35,850 nucleotides of DNA from JBQCHF01 sp051953655 (GCA_051953655.1 JBQCIO010000066.1:1-35850), one strand, 5' to 3'; counted from the first letter of the stretch, positions 1 through 8,317 are shown. Numbers and translations: made by a program. Notes: generated by a model not told the origin, from the letters alone.

Positions 1-225
1 GACGAGGACCCCGAGCTGTTCTTCCCCGTCGGCACCGGCGATCCGGCCAAGGCGCAGATCGCCGAGGCCAAGAAGATCTGCGCCCAGTGCCCGGTGGTCG
101 ACCCGTGCCTCAGCTGGGCGCTGGACAACGGGCAGACCGGCGTCTGGGGCGGCACCTCCGACGAGGAGCGCCAGGGCATCCGCCGGCGCGCCCGCGCGGC
201 CGAGCGGCGGCAGCAGGCCTCCTGA
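1..225 (+). CDS. whiB1: WhiB1-type iron-sulfur regulator (C-terminal part)
   Basis: The gene is cut by the left window edge; 74 codons and the TGA stop remain. The visible part has three of the four cluster-binding cysteines in the pattern C-x2-C-x5-C (CAQCPVVDPC), the GVWGG turn, and a short arginine-rich tail ending in RRQQAS. The first cysteine lies outside the window. The run DEDPELFFPVG followed by AQIAEAK is typical of the WhiB1/WblE branch of Wbl proteins, which bind a nitric-oxide-sensitive 4Fe-4S cluster and act with the primary sigma factor. Known family function: transcriptional control of development and stress. The neighbour is convergent (stop codons 22 bp apart), so nothing here indicates an operon. 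The branch assignment comes from remembered sequence similarity. Confidence 0.93.
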   Translation, partial: DEDPELFFPVGTGDPAKAQIAEAKKICAQCPVVDPCLSWALDNGQTGVWGGTSDEERQGIRRRARAAERRQQAS

Positions 226-247
226 GCCGACCCGTCGCACCGGCCCC

Positions 248-1526
248 TCAGCGCGCGCAGAGGTCGACGCGCTTGGCCGCCAGCACGTGCTCGGCGGCCG
301 ACACCAGCCGCGCCCGGCTGAGCTTCCCCGCAGCGACGGCGGCCACCAGCGCCCGCTCCACCGACGCCGTGCGGGCGGACACCGTGGCCGCCGAGGCGTC
401 GAACAGCACCAGGTCGGCGCCCGCGCGCAGGGCCAGCACGGCCGCCGCGGGCAGCGAGTAGCCGGCGGCCCGCAGCGCCCCTGGCGGTCAGCGAGTCGGT
501 CATCACCAGCCCGCGGAACCCCAGCTGGCCCCGTAGCACGGTGGTGATCACGGTGTAGGACACGCTCGCCGGATAGGCCGTGAGCCCGGGCACCCGGGCG
601 GCGGAGACCATCACGGCGGGCAGGCCGGCCCGCACCGCGGACCGGAACGGGACCAGGTCGCGGGCCCGAACCACGGTCCACGGGCGGGTCGAGGCCGCCC
701 CGGTCTCGGTGTTGCCCGTGGCCCCGCCGATGCCGGGGAAGTGCTTGACGACGGGGACCACCCCGCCGGTGCGCAGCCCGCGGGCGAACGCCAGACCGTA
801 GGTGGTGGCCCGCCGCGGGTCGGCGCTGAACGAGCGGACCCCGATCGGACCGCCCGCGTTCGGGCCGGCCCCGGCGTCGAGGTCCAGCACCGGGGCGAGG
901 TCCGCCCCCACGCCGGCGCCGCGCAGCCGCCGGGCGGTCCGCACGGCGAGCTGCTCGACCTCGGCGGCGGTCAGGGTGGCGGCCATCCGCCGCGCGGAGG
1001 GCAGCACGCCCACCACGTCCGGCATCCGCTGCACCGGCCCGCCCTCCTCGTCCACCATGACCAGCGGCGCCACGCCGCCGGGGGCGGCCGCCCGCAGCCG
1101 GGCCAGCGCCGTCGCCAGCCCGGCCGGCGCGCGCGACCCGAACAGCAGCACGGCCCCGGCGCCGCCCCGGACCTGCGCGGTCACCGCAGAGACAGCGGTC
1201 TCCTGCACCGGCACCGCCACCGTCTGGGCCGCCAGCCGACCCGTGCTCCAGCCCGTGAGCACCCGGGCGTTCGTGCATACCGCACCCGACCTCCCGGCCG
1301 ACGTGGCCCGCGTGGACCACGTGGACGAGGCCGTCGACGGCGCCCCCGCCGGGACCGACCGCGACGACGGGGCGCTGGTCGGGCTCACGACCGAGGTCGC
1401 CACCGACGGGGCGACCCCGCCGCGCGGGGTGGGCGCGAGGGAGGGGCTCCCGCTCTGGCAGGCCACGACGCTGGCGGCGACGACCAGGAGGCCCGAGCAG
1501 CAGGACAGCCTGGAGCACGCGTCCAC
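248..1526 (-). pseudogene. GH3 (NagZ/LpqI-like) lipoprotein, frameshifted
   Basis: Reading the minus strand from about 1526 gives a lipoprotein-type signal (hydrophobic run ending SVVAC), a Ser/Thr/Pro linker, then a GH3 N-terminal barrel: VMVDEEGGPVQRMP, DLAPVLDLD, VVKHFPG and VMTDSL, the last holding the expected nucleophile Asp. At about 477-482 the frame breaks inside a run of four G (coding sense): before it the frame reads MTDSLTA, after it the next frame resumes ALRAAGYSLPAAA and runs to the TGA at 248-250. Removing one G restores one protein. This is either a pseudogene or a sequencing error in a homopolymer. The NagZ acid/base loop (normally KHFPGHG...DSH) reads KHFPGIGGATGNTETG, so the usual Asp-His pair is absent. 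The start is uncertain: GTG at 1526 is the only ordinary start found, but an arginine-rich stretch just upstream in frame would fit a signal peptide. Confidence 0.75.
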
Positions 1527-1660
1527 GGCGAGGAGGGTGCGCCGGCGCAGCCCGGACGGACAGGGACGTTCTCCCCGACCGGCGCGGCCGTCCGCCCGCG
1601 CCCCTATCGTCGAGGAGACCCGGCCGCGGCTGATGCGGCCGGAGCGATCGAGGGGGATCG

Positions 1661-2884
1661 ATGGACACGCTGCGGCGAGCCGCGCGGGACCTCCCCCCGG
1701 CCTACTTCGCCCTGGTGATGGCCACCGGCATCAACAGCATCGCGATGTTCCGCGCCCACCACGCCGCCGTCTCGGCCGCGCTGCTGGCCGTCGCGGTGCT
1801 GGCCCTGCTCGTCCTCACCGCGCTCACCGTGTGGCGCGCCGTCGCCTACCGCTCCCGCCTGCTGGCCGACCTCACCGACCCGCGGCGCATGTTCGGCGCC
1901 TTCACCCTGGTGGCCGGCTTCGACGTCGTCGCGGCCCGCTTCGCCCTGGGCGGCCGGCCGCAGCTGGCCGTCGTGCTGCTGGGCGTCGGCATCCTGGCCT
2001 GGCTAACGCTCAGCTACAGCATGCCGGCGATCATCCTGGTCCGGCGCAGCGAGGGCCCGGTGCTCGGCGACGTCGACGGCACCTGGTTCATCTCGGTCGT
2101 GGCCACCCAGTCGGTGGCGCTGGGCGCCTGCGCGCTGGAGCCGTGGTGGCCGCACGGCGCCCGGTGGATCGCCCTGCTCGCGGTGATGCTGTGGAGCCTC
2201 GGCGTCGTCCTCTACCTGTCGATGGCCACCGTGCTGCTGGTGCGGCTGCTCCTGGTCGAGATCGGCCCGGACACCATCACCCCGCCCTACTGGATCGTCA
2301 TGGGCGCCACGTCCATCACCGTGTTCGCCGGGGCCCGGCTGCTGGAGTTCCCGGTCACCCCGATCCTCGCGGCCAGCCGCTCGGTGCTCAGCGGCCTGTC
2401 GGTGGTCCTGTGGGCCTTCGGCACCTGGCTGATCCCGCTGCTGGTCGGCTTCGGCGTCTGGCGCCACGTCATCCTCACGGTGCCGCTGCGCTACGAGCCG
2501 GCGCTGTGGAGCATCTGCTTCCCGCTGGGCATGTACGCCGTGGCCAGCGGCGAGCTGGGCCGGACCGCGCACCTGCCGCTGGTCGGCGACATCGGGCACG
2601 TGTGGGCCTGGGTGGCGCTCTCGGCGTGGGCGGTGGTGTTCGTCGCGATGCTGGTCTCGCTGCTGCGCGCCGCGCGCCGCCAGCGCGAGGTGGACGTCGA
2701 GGTGGACGTCGAGGTGGACTCCGACGTCGACTCCGACGCCGAGGGGGCACCGGCCGGTCAGAGCTCGCGGAAGAACAGGCGCACCCGGGTGCCCGGCGCC
2801 TCCCCCACCGCGACGTCGTCGGCGAGCCCCCACGCCACCCAGAGGCCGCGCCCGCCCTCGGGGTCGTTGCCCGGCACCCGGTAG
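1661..2884 (+). CDS. TehA/SLAC1-family membrane transporter
   Basis: A 407-residue protein with about ten hydrophobic segments between residues 15 and 340, beginning with the MDTLRR...PAYFALVMATG motif usual for actinobacterial tellurite-resistance/C4-dicarboxylate transporter family (TDT, SLAC1 fold) members. These form anion channels or carriers for dicarboxylates, sulfite or chloride; the substrate cannot be told here. The ATG follows GAGGGGG by four bases. After the last membrane segment comes an acidic repeat made of EVDVEVDVEVDSDVDSD, then a low-complexity tail of about 40 residues encoded over the 3' end of the convergent gene (overlap 2758-2884). The tail looks non-native, as if the ancestral stop was lost after growth of the GTGGACGTCGAG repeat. 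The gene is divergent from the GH3 gene. Confidence 0.88.
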   Translation: MDTLRRAARDLPPAYFALVMATGINSIAMFRAHHAAVSAALLAVAVLALLVLTALTVWRAVAYRSRLLADLTDPRRMFGAFTLVAGFDVVAARFALGGRPQLAVVLLGVGILAWLTLSYSMPAIILVRRSEGPVLGDVDGTWFISVVATQSVALGACALEPWWPHGARWIALLAVMLWSLGVVLYLSMATVLLVRLLLVEIGPDTITPPYWIVMGATSITVFAGARLLEFPVTPILAASRSVLSGLSVVLWAFGTWLIPLLVGFGVWRHVILTVPLRYEPALWSICFPLGMYAVASGELGRTAHLPLVGDIGHVWAWVALSAWAVVFVAMLVSLLRAARRQREVDVEVDVEVDSDVDSDAEGAPAGQSSRKNRRTRVPGASPTATSSASPHATQRPRPPSGSLPGTR

Positions 2885-3723
2885 CCGCGCAGCGGGTCGG
2901 CCAGCCCCGGGCCGCGGTCGGTCACCTCCACCACGAGCAGGTCGCGCCCGTCCCGCTCGGCGGGCTCGACCCAGCTGGCCAGCTCGGCCACCCCGACCTC
3001 GCGCAGCGCATTGATCACCAGCTCGTGCGCGGCCAGCACGACGTCGTCGGCCCGGTCCTGCCAGGCCGGCGGCACCGCCGCGAACAGCGCGCGCCGGGCC
3101 GGACGGGGGTCGCTCACCTCGTGCGTCGCGGCCTGCATCGGCCGCTCGCGCCAGGCCGGCTGGCTGGCCAGCACGAACTCCCGCGGGTCCTGGTAGGCGC
3201 GGCTCGGGACCGGGGCCGCGTGCTGCCGGTCCCAGGTGAACGGGTGGGTGCGCTCGACGTCGGCGAGCACGTCGCCGTCCAGCCGGCTCCGGTCGTGCAG
3301 GCAGAGGCAGTAGCAGGGCAGGTCGGCCCAGCTCCGGTTGGCGACCGCCTCGTAGCTGCTCCAGCGCCGGTCGGTCCCGCCGCTGAGCCACACCGGCTCG
3401 CCCACCACCCGGAACGGCCGACCGGTCCGCTGCAGGTTGCGCAGGGCGAGGTCCCACTCGCGCACGACGTCGTGCCCGCGCTGGCCTCCCGCCCGCCACC
3501 AGGACTGCGCGGACTCGAGCACGGCCAGCCGCCGCCGGTCCTGCCCCAGCGCCTCGTCCAGCACGCCGAGCGCGGTCTCGCCGCCCACCACGGCGACCGG
3601 CTCGTCGCGCTCGAGGCCCTCGACGACGAAGGGCACGAGCCGCTCGCGCAGCTCGCCGGCGTCGAGGTAGGGGAACGCTTCGTGGCGGAAGGAATGCCCT
3701 TCCCAGTCCCCCGTGGGTCGCAC
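2758..3723 (-). CDS. MEDS-domain sensor with RsbW-like ATPase domain
   Basis: 321 residues. Residues about 10-170 form a MEDS (DcmR-like sensory) domain: HEAFPYLDAGELRERLVPFV at the start, the VVGGETALGVL segment and PCYCLCLHD. Residues about 200-321 form an HATPase_c_2 domain of the RsbW anti-sigma class: an N-box helix VVLAAHELVINALREV, the ATP-lid motif TDRGPGLADPL and EGGRGLWVAWGLADDV. The Asn of the N-box is present. Such proteins are known in Actinobacteria as anti-sigma or switch-kinase regulators that sense small molecules through MEDS; the ligand is unknown. GTG start at 3723 follows GAGGGAGC. The 3' end overlaps the convergent transporter by 127 bp. Its partners could be the STAS/SpoIIE proteins encoded near 30-33 kb, but that is only inference. 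Confidence 0.88.
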   Translation of the reverse strand: MRPTGDWEGHSFRHEAFPYLDAGELRERLVPFVVEGLERDEPVAVVGGETALGVLDEALGQDRRRLAVLESAQSWWRAGGQRGHDVVREWDLALRNLQRTGRPFRVVGEPVWLSGGTDRRWSSYEAVANRSWADLPCYCLCLHDRSRLDGDVLADVERTHPFTWDRQHAAPVPSRAYQDPREFVLASQPAWRERPMQAATHEVSDPRPARRALFAAVPPAWQDRADDVVLAAHELVINALREVGVAELASWVEPAERDGRDLLVVEVTDRGPGLADPLRGYRVPGNDPEGGRGLWVAWGLADDVAVGEAPGTRVRLFFREL

Positions 3724-3849
3724 GCTGATCGCTCCCTCGTCGCCGGCATCGCCGGGTCGGCTGCCGCCCCGTCGGCCCGGGGATCCCCCGCCGGAGGTCC
3801 CCGAACCCTGCAGCTGCGCCGGAGAGTGACGCCCGCGGCAGCGTCCCGC

Positions 3850-4665
3850 TCAGGTGGGAAGCACCCGGGCGATGAAGCCGGTGACGTCCCCGAGCACCTC
3901 GTCCTGGTTGTGCTCGTTGAAGACCTCGTGCCGGTCGCCCTCGTAGAGGTGCTGCTCGAACACCTCGCCGCGCAGGTGCTCCACGCCGGGACGGCTGCCC
4001 TCGAGCGGCACCAGCGGATCGTCGACGCCGTGCACCCACAGCAGCGGGAGCCGGCCCAGCGACGGGCCCTGCTGGATGGTGGCCACTGCCCGCAGCATGG
4101 CCTCGAGCGTGGGCCGCTTGAACGGTCCGTGCCAGACCAGGGCGTCCTCGGCGTAGCGGCGGCCGACCTCGGGGTCGGTGGCGAGGGTGGTGATGTCCAG
4201 CGGCACGTTGGGGATCTCGTCCATCGCGAGCAGCTGCGCGGCGGCCTCGTAGGTGCCGACCAGCGGCCCGGACAGCACCAGCGCGGCGAGCGAGTCGCCG
4301 TAGCGCTGGGCGTAGCGGGCCGCGATCAGCCCGCCCATCGAGTGCCCGATCAGGACCACGGGCAGCCCCGGGTGCTCGCGCCGGGCGACCTCGTCCAGGT
4401 GGTGGAAGTCCTCGACGACGTCCTCGAAGTCCTCGACGAGCACCCGCTCACCGTCGCTCTTGCCGTGCCCGATGTGGTCGACCCCGTAGACCACCGCGCC
4501 GCTGCGCACCAGCGCCCCGGCCACGTGCTCGTAGCGCCCGATGTGCTCGCCGTAGCCGTGCGCGAGGAGCGCGACGTAGCGGACGTCGCCCTCCGGCAGC
4601 TCCCAGGTGCGGGCCACCAGGGCGCCCCGGCTCGTGTCGTAGCTCCACTCCCGCGACGGCACCAC
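3850..4665 (-). CDS. Alpha/beta hydrolase (monoacylglycerol lipase-like)
   Basis: 271 residues with a full serine hydrolase triad: nucleophile Ser in GHSMGG, Asp in HGVDDPLVP and His in GDRHEVFNE. The oxyanion-hole motif AHGYGEHIGRY and the DHIGHGKSDGER segment are typical of the lysophospholipase/monoacylglycerol lipase group (Hydrolase_4). No signal peptide is seen, so it is probably cytoplasmic or membrane-associated. Start GTG at 4665 follows GGGGGAG. It probably cleaves monoacylglycerols or other short esters. It is separated from its neighbours by about 110-125 bp and appears to be transcribed alone or behind the amidotransferase pair. Confidence 0.92.
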   Translation of the reverse strand: MVPSREWSYDTSRGALVARTWELPEGDVRYVALLAHGYGEHIGRYEHVAGALVRSGAVVYGVDHIGHGKSDGERVLVEDFEDVVEDFHHLDEVARREHPGLPVVLIGHSMGGLIAARYAQRYGDSLAALVLSGPLVGTYEAAAQLLAMDEIPNVPLDITTLATDPEVGRRYAEDALVWHGPFKRPTLEAMLRAVATIQQGPSLGRLPLLWVHGVDDPLVPLEGSRPGVEHLRGEVFEQHLYEGDRHEVFNEHNQDEVLGDVTGFIARVLPT

Positions 4666-4775
4666 GGTGCTCCCCCTGGGTCCCGACGGCCGACCCGCTG
4701 CCGACCTGCTGGACCGCGATCCTGCCGCGCTGGGCCGCGGCGATCAACGGTCGCCCCGCGCGCGTCGCGGAAATC

Positions 4776-4973
4776 TCAGCCGTGCACGGCCCGCAACGCC
4801 TCGTAGACGAGGAAGGCGGGCCACACCAGGGCCTTGAGCAGCGCCACGACGTGCTCGCCCAGGCCGTCCGCCTGCTGCCACCACCAGACGGCCGCCCCGA
4901 TGAGGCCGAGCAGGTAGAACGCGCCGCCGCCGGCGGCCGGGGCTCCGCCTCCCCTGCCCTGCTGCACGCTCAC
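4776..4973 (-). CDS. Small membrane protein, 65 aa
   Basis: The GTG start at 4973 overlaps the TGA stop of the upstream amidotransferase (GTGA, 4970-4973), which implies translational coupling. The 65-residue product has a Gly/Ala-rich N-terminus (GRGGGAPAAGGG), a hydrophobic segment AFYLLGLIGAAVWWWQQADG, and a second amphipathic to hydrophobic segment VVALLKALVWPAFLVYEALRA. I do not recognise a family beyond similarity to small actinobacterial membrane proteins with an LLKALVWPAFLVYEAL-like end. It may anchor or assist the amidotransferase; the only evidence for that is the overlap. Confidence 0.75.
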   Translation of the reverse strand: MSVQQGRGGGAPAAGGGAFYLLGLIGAAVWWWQQADGLGEHVVALLKALVWPAFLVYEALRAVHG

Positions 4974-5842
4974 CGCGGGCTCGCAGCCCGGTGGCCCGCC
5001 GGCAGCGTGGGGGCGAACGGCGAGAGCTCCTCGCGGCCTCCGTGCACCGTGACGCAGGTGGCCTCCGGCACCTCGCGCCAGGCGCCGCGCAGGTCGCCGA
5101 GCGGCTCGGAGACGACGATGCGGGTGTCGTCGGAGAGCTCGTGGAGCGCAGGGTTCTCCGGGTACTGGTGGCGCAGGGTGGCGACGTCGGTGCTGTGGAA
5201 CAGCGAGCGCGGCGGTCCGGCGGTGGAGTAGCGGAAGGCCCACAGGTGCGCGCCGTCGGTGGTGGCCACCGTCATCTGCACCCCGCCGTCGATGCCGCGG
5301 CGCGCCAGCGCCTCCTCCACCAGCCCGACGGCGCGGGCCACCGCGGCCGCCGGGTCGCTGCGCAGCCCGAAGGTGAGGGCGAGGAAGAAGAGCAGCTCGG
5401 AGTCGGTCGAGCCCTCCATACGCGCGAACAGCTCGGGGTCCACCGCGAGCACGAGGTCTCGCTTGACCGCGGCGAAGCCGCTGATCAGCCCGTTGTGCAT
5501 CCACAGCCAGCCCTCGTGCCGGAACGGATGGCAGTTCGTCTGCTGCACCGCGGACCCGCTGGAGGCGCGGATGTGCGCGAACAGCAGCGGGCTGCTGACG
5601 TGGGCGGCCAGGTCGCGCAGGTTGCGGTCGTTCCAGGCCGGCTCGGTGCTGCGGAAGAGGCCTGGTTCTGAAGGGGCGCGAGCTCCGGGCGCGGCGTACC
5701 AGCCGACGCCGAAGCCGTCGCCGTTGGTGGTCTCCGCCCCCAGCCGCGAGTGCAGGCTCTGCACCACCAGCGAGTTGGCCGGTTTGTAGAGCAGCTCCTC
5801 CAGCGGGATGGACGACCCGGAGTAGGCGAGCCAGCGACACAT
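4970..5842 (-). CDS. Class II glutamine amidotransferase (YafJ/EgtC-like)
   Basis: 290 residues starting MCRWLAYSG, so Met removal exposes the Ntn nucleophile Cys2; this fixes the start at 5842 (GAAGGGG upstream) rather than further out. Other GATase_4/6 marks are NGDGFGVGWY, HIRASSG, the NCHPF loop and MHNGLI. There is no partner synthase domain, so it belongs to the stand-alone YafJ/EgtC group, whose members hydrolyse glutamine or gamma-glutamyl compounds. No ergothioneine genes are in the window, so an EgtC role is not supported. It is divergent from the proline-rich gene at 6069 and coupled downstream to a 65-residue membrane protein. Confidence 0.92.
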   Translation of the reverse strand: MCRWLAYSGSSIPLEELLYKPANSLVVQSLHSRLGAETTNGDGFGVGWYAAPGARAPSEPGLFRSTEPAWNDRNLRDLAAHVSSPLLFAHIRASSGSAVQQTNCHPFRHEGWLWMHNGLISGFAAVKRDLVLAVDPELFARMEGSTDSELLFFLALTFGLRSDPAAAVARAVGLVEEALARRGIDGGVQMTVATTDGAHLWAFRYSTAGPPRSLFHSTDVATLRHQYPENPALHELSDDTRIVVSEPLGDLRGAWREVPEATCVTVHGGREELSPFAPTLPAGHRAASPR

Positions 5843-6027
5843 GACGGCCCCCTTCGCCCGCGTCCTCGCGCGGCGGCCCCAGTCCACCGGTGGGCCGGCG
5901 GGCCGCGCATCACCCGGGCGGCATGAGCCGACGACGGCCGACACGAGGCGGACGGGCCGGAGCGGGCGTGCCCGACCGGCGTATCAGGGTCGGGCCCTCG
6001 GGGCTCAGTGTGATCACCGGTACACCC

Positions 6028-6049
6028 ACCGCCCGCACCGGCGGGCGGT
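6028..6049 (+). promoter_or_regulatory. Perfect hairpin in the 5' leader of the 6069 gene
   Basis: ACCGCCCGC (6028-6036) and GCGGGCGGT (6041-6049) form a perfect 9-bp stem with a 4-base loop, ending just before the GAGGGGGGA ribosome-binding site of the TTG-start gene. It has no T-run, so it may be an RNA structure affecting translation rather than a terminator. The gene-free region 5843-6068 is a divergent promoter region; I see no convincing -35/-10 pair in it. Confidence 0.5.
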
Positions 6050-6068
6050 CGTTCGAGGGGGGAATTCC

Positions 6069-6854
6069 TTGTCACCGCAGACCGAACCGCACCCCGCCCT
6101 GTCCGCCCCGCCGGCGAAGTTCGCCCATCTCTACCTGCCCAGGCCGCTGCCGTTCCCGCCGGTCCCCAAGCCCGGTCCCTGGCCGTGGCCGCCGCCCGCG
6201 CCGGACCCGACGCCGGCGCCGCCCCCGTTCCAGGCCGCGACCTACACGTTCTCGGTGCTCAAGGTCGTCTGCACCGTCACCCGCTCGCGCAGCGAGGACT
6301 CCAACAAGCTCTCGCTCAGCCTGGGGATCGGCAGCGCGACCCCGCAGACCGTCGTGCACGACATGGGCGACACCGGCGAGGGGAGCTTCACGGTCGACGT
6401 GGCCGCGCCACCGCTGCACGTCAGCGACCCCGCCAGTGGCATCGCCTTCAACTACCTGCTCGTGAACGCCGGGCACCAGGACTGGCAGACGGTGAACAGC
6501 ATGCTCTCCAAGGCCGGCAACGAGCTCGCGGCGGCCGGCGCGAAGGCCGCGACGTCGGCGGTGGGCAGCGCCATCGGCGCCACCATCGGCTCGGAGGTGA
6601 TGCCGGTGGTCGGCACCGTCCTCGGCCTGCTGGCCGGGTGGCTGGTGGGCGAGGTCGTCGGGATCCTCACCGCCGACTGCGACGGGCCGGTGGCCGCGGA
6701 GCAGGCCGCGTTCAAGGGGCTGGACCTGTGGAACCGCACCCAGAACGCGACCCGGTCGTTCACCCACACCACGTTCCACCCCGGCATCGACTCCGCCGCC
6801 GGGTGCGGCTCCAACTCCCAGTACCTCGTCACCTGGGGCGTGCGCCGCAGCTGA
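6069..6854 (+). CDS. Orphan protein: proline-rich N-terminus, hydrophobic Gly/Ala segment
   Basis: Not recognised. The TTG start at 6069 is chosen because GAGGGGGGA lies six bases before it; an ATG at 5841 in the same frame would put low-complexity arginine-rich sequence in front and overlap the divergent gene. The 261-residue product has a Pro-rich region (about residues 10-55), a beta-rich domain (TYTFSVLKVVCTVTRS to FNYLLVNAG, about 58-140), an Ala-rich helix, a long Gly-rich hydrophobic stretch (SAIGATIGSEVMPVVGTVLGL then LAGWLVGEVVGIL, about 175-205), and a soluble tail with three Cys in the protein (one near the start of the beta domain, TADCDG, AGCGS). No signal peptide is visible. Gly-zipper hydrophobic segments occur in pore-forming and effector proteins, but function here is unknown. 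Confidence 0.75.
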   Translation: MSPQTEPHPALSAPPAKFAHLYLPRPLPFPPVPKPGPWPWPPPAPDPTPAPPPFQAATYTFSVLKVVCTVTRSRSEDSNKLSLSLGIGSATPQTVVHDMGDTGEGSFTVDVAAPPLHVSDPASGIAFNYLLVNAGHQDWQTVNSMLSKAGNELAAAGAKAATSAVGSAIGATIGSEVMPVVGTVLGLLAGWLVGEVVGILTADCDGPVAAEQAAFKGLDLWNRTQNATRSFTHTTFHPGIDSAAGCGSNSQYLVTWGVRRS

Positions 6855-6879
6855 CCGCCGTCGTCGGCACGACGCAGCG

Positions 6880-6913
6880 GGGCCGCCCGTCCCGGGTGCG
6901 GGACTGGCGGCCC
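6880..6913. terminator. Bidirectional terminator-like hairpin
   Basis: GGGCCGCCCGTCCC (6880-6893) pairs with GGGACTGGCGGCCC (6900-6913) with one mismatch and a 6-base loop. It lies between the convergent stops at 6854 and 6936, where a shared terminator is expected. Confidence 0.6.
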
Positions 6914-6935
6914 TGCGGCACGGCGTGGCGTCGGC

Positions 6936-8222
6936 TCAGTCGGCGATGCCGGCCTGGCCGGCGAGCTGGGCGACGCTGCCCAGCGCGAGGTCGACCAGCG
7001 GGTCCACCTGCACCACCTGGTCGGCCGCCGGCACCGCGAGCGACGGCGCGCTGTCGTCCACGTCGACGACGAGCTGGGCGGTCTTCACGGTGCTCTTGGC
7101 CTGCGCGTCGGTGCCGAGGGCCACCACGCCGGCGAGGTCGAGCGCGGCCCGGCGCACGTGGCCCTTCTCCACCAGCACCGACCCGGTGACCGGGCTGTCC
7201 GGCAGCGCGGCGATCTGGCTGCGGGCCGAGGAGAGCGAGGTGCTCAGGGTGGCGTCGGCGTCGAGCAGCGAGGAGTAGGCCGGCTCGCCGAGCACGTCCA
7301 GGGCCGCGAGCAGCGCCTGCTTGGCCCTGACCGACACCGAGACGGTCACCTGCTGGTCCTTGCCGACCGTCTCGCTGGTCGCCGACGCCGACCTCACGGC
7401 CTGGAGCAGGTCCTGGGCCAGCGACCGGACCGCGGCCGGGTCCACCGCCGACGGGTCCAGGCCCTGGGCCTGCTTCTCCGCGTCGAGCAGGCCCGCCTTG
7501 TCGGCCTTCTGGTAGAGCCCGGCCAGGTCCAGCGAGAGCCACTTGCCGGACTTGACGCCCTCGACCACGGTGGCGAACTGGGGCGGGGCGTCGCTGCCGC
7601 TGAGCTGGTCCACCGGCACGTCCTGCCCGGTCGCGGCGCGGAACGCGGCCAGGTCGAGGCGCACGTAGGCGACGCCGTCGACGAGCCGGAGCGCCGCGAC
7701 GTCCTTGCCCGACTGCGTCCACGCCACCTCGAACGCGCCGGCCGCCTTCAGGGCCGCGACCGGGTCGGCCTGCTGGTCCTTGCCGGAGGTCGTCGAGCCG
7801 GTCTGGCCGATCGTGGTGTCGCCCGCCCGGTCGACGGTCACCCGCACCGCACCGCGCTCGAGGACGTCGAGCTGCGTGCCCATGTCCGCCCCTTGGCCGA
7901 GCTTGCCCAGCTCCCCGGCCGGGTCCTGCAGGTGGAGCGTGAAGGAGGCGACCTTCGCGTTCTTCAGCGCGTCCGCGGCCTGACGCGCCTCGAGCCTGGC
8001 GTCCAGGCTGCCGCAGGCGCCCAGGGCGCCTGACACGACGACGGAGGTGCCGGCGAGGGCCAGGACGGTGCGGCCGCGACGGGCGGACCCCGGTGCGGCG
8101 GAGCGGCGAGAGCGGACGGCGCGGATGATGGTCCCCCAAGGGTCAGCGAGCCGGCGCAGGTGCGCCCGCTCGTGGGTCGACGGCGCGTGGGAGCCCCGAG
8201 AGTGCTTCCACGACACGCGCAC
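6936..8222 (-). CDS. Secreted lipoprotein of unknown function
   Basis: A lipoprotein signal is clear: RRGRTVLALAGTSVVVSG followed by the lipobox LGAC. After the cysteine come about 360 residues of alternating Ala/Asp/Val-rich sequence with motifs such as ALKNAKVASFTLHL and GKWLSLDLAGLYQKADKAG, reminiscent of LppX/LprG-like lipoproteins that hold a lipid in a cupped beta-sheet, but the resemblance is weak. Start: the GTG codons at 8222 or 8216 would place the lipobox Cys near residue 70, unusually far in. No ATG, GTG or TTG lies closer in frame; an ATC preceded by GGGGGA near 8130 would give a normal-length signal. The true start is therefore open. The gene is convergent with the 6069 gene. 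Confidence 0.82.
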   Translation of the reverse strand: MRVSWKHSRGSHAPSTHERAHLRRLADPWGTIIRAVRSRRSAAPGSARRGRTVLALAGTSVVVSGALGACGSLDARLEARQAADALKNAKVASFTLHLQDPAGELGKLGQGADMGTQLDVLERGAVRVTVDRAGDTTIGQTGSTTSGKDQQADPVAALKAAGAFEVAWTQSGKDVAALRLVDGVAYVRLDLAAFRAATGQDVPVDQLSGSDAPPQFATVVEGVKSGKWLSLDLAGLYQKADKAGLLDAEKQAQGLDPSAVDPAAVRSLAQDLLQAVRSASATSETVGKDQQVTVSVSVRAKQALLAALDVLGEPAYSSLLDADATLSTSLSSARSQIAALPDSPVTGSVLVEKGHVRRAALDLAGVVALGTDAQAKSTVKTAQLVVDVDDSAPSLAVPAADQVVQVDPLVDLALGSVAQLAGQAGIAD

Positions 8223-8317
8223 GATCGGCCGTGCTGGCGCGGGCCTGACCCTTCTGTGCGGACTTCTCCTCAGGGGAGCCCTCCCCGGAGCTGCTCGGGC
8301 CCGTGCCGGGCGAGGAC

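Noticed and set aside
802..4806. Very long open frame on the plus strand (1334 codons)
   Set aside because: It is antisense to the GH3, MEDS and hydrolase genes and crosses the TehA gene in another frame. Its translation is Arg/Pro/Ala low-complexity sequence, as expected from high-GC DNA.
5841..6068. Longer version of the proline-rich protein starting at an ATG at 5841
   Set aside because: It would overlap the divergent amidotransferase start, lacks a ribosome-binding site, and adds Arg-rich sequence; the TTG at 6069 has a strong site.
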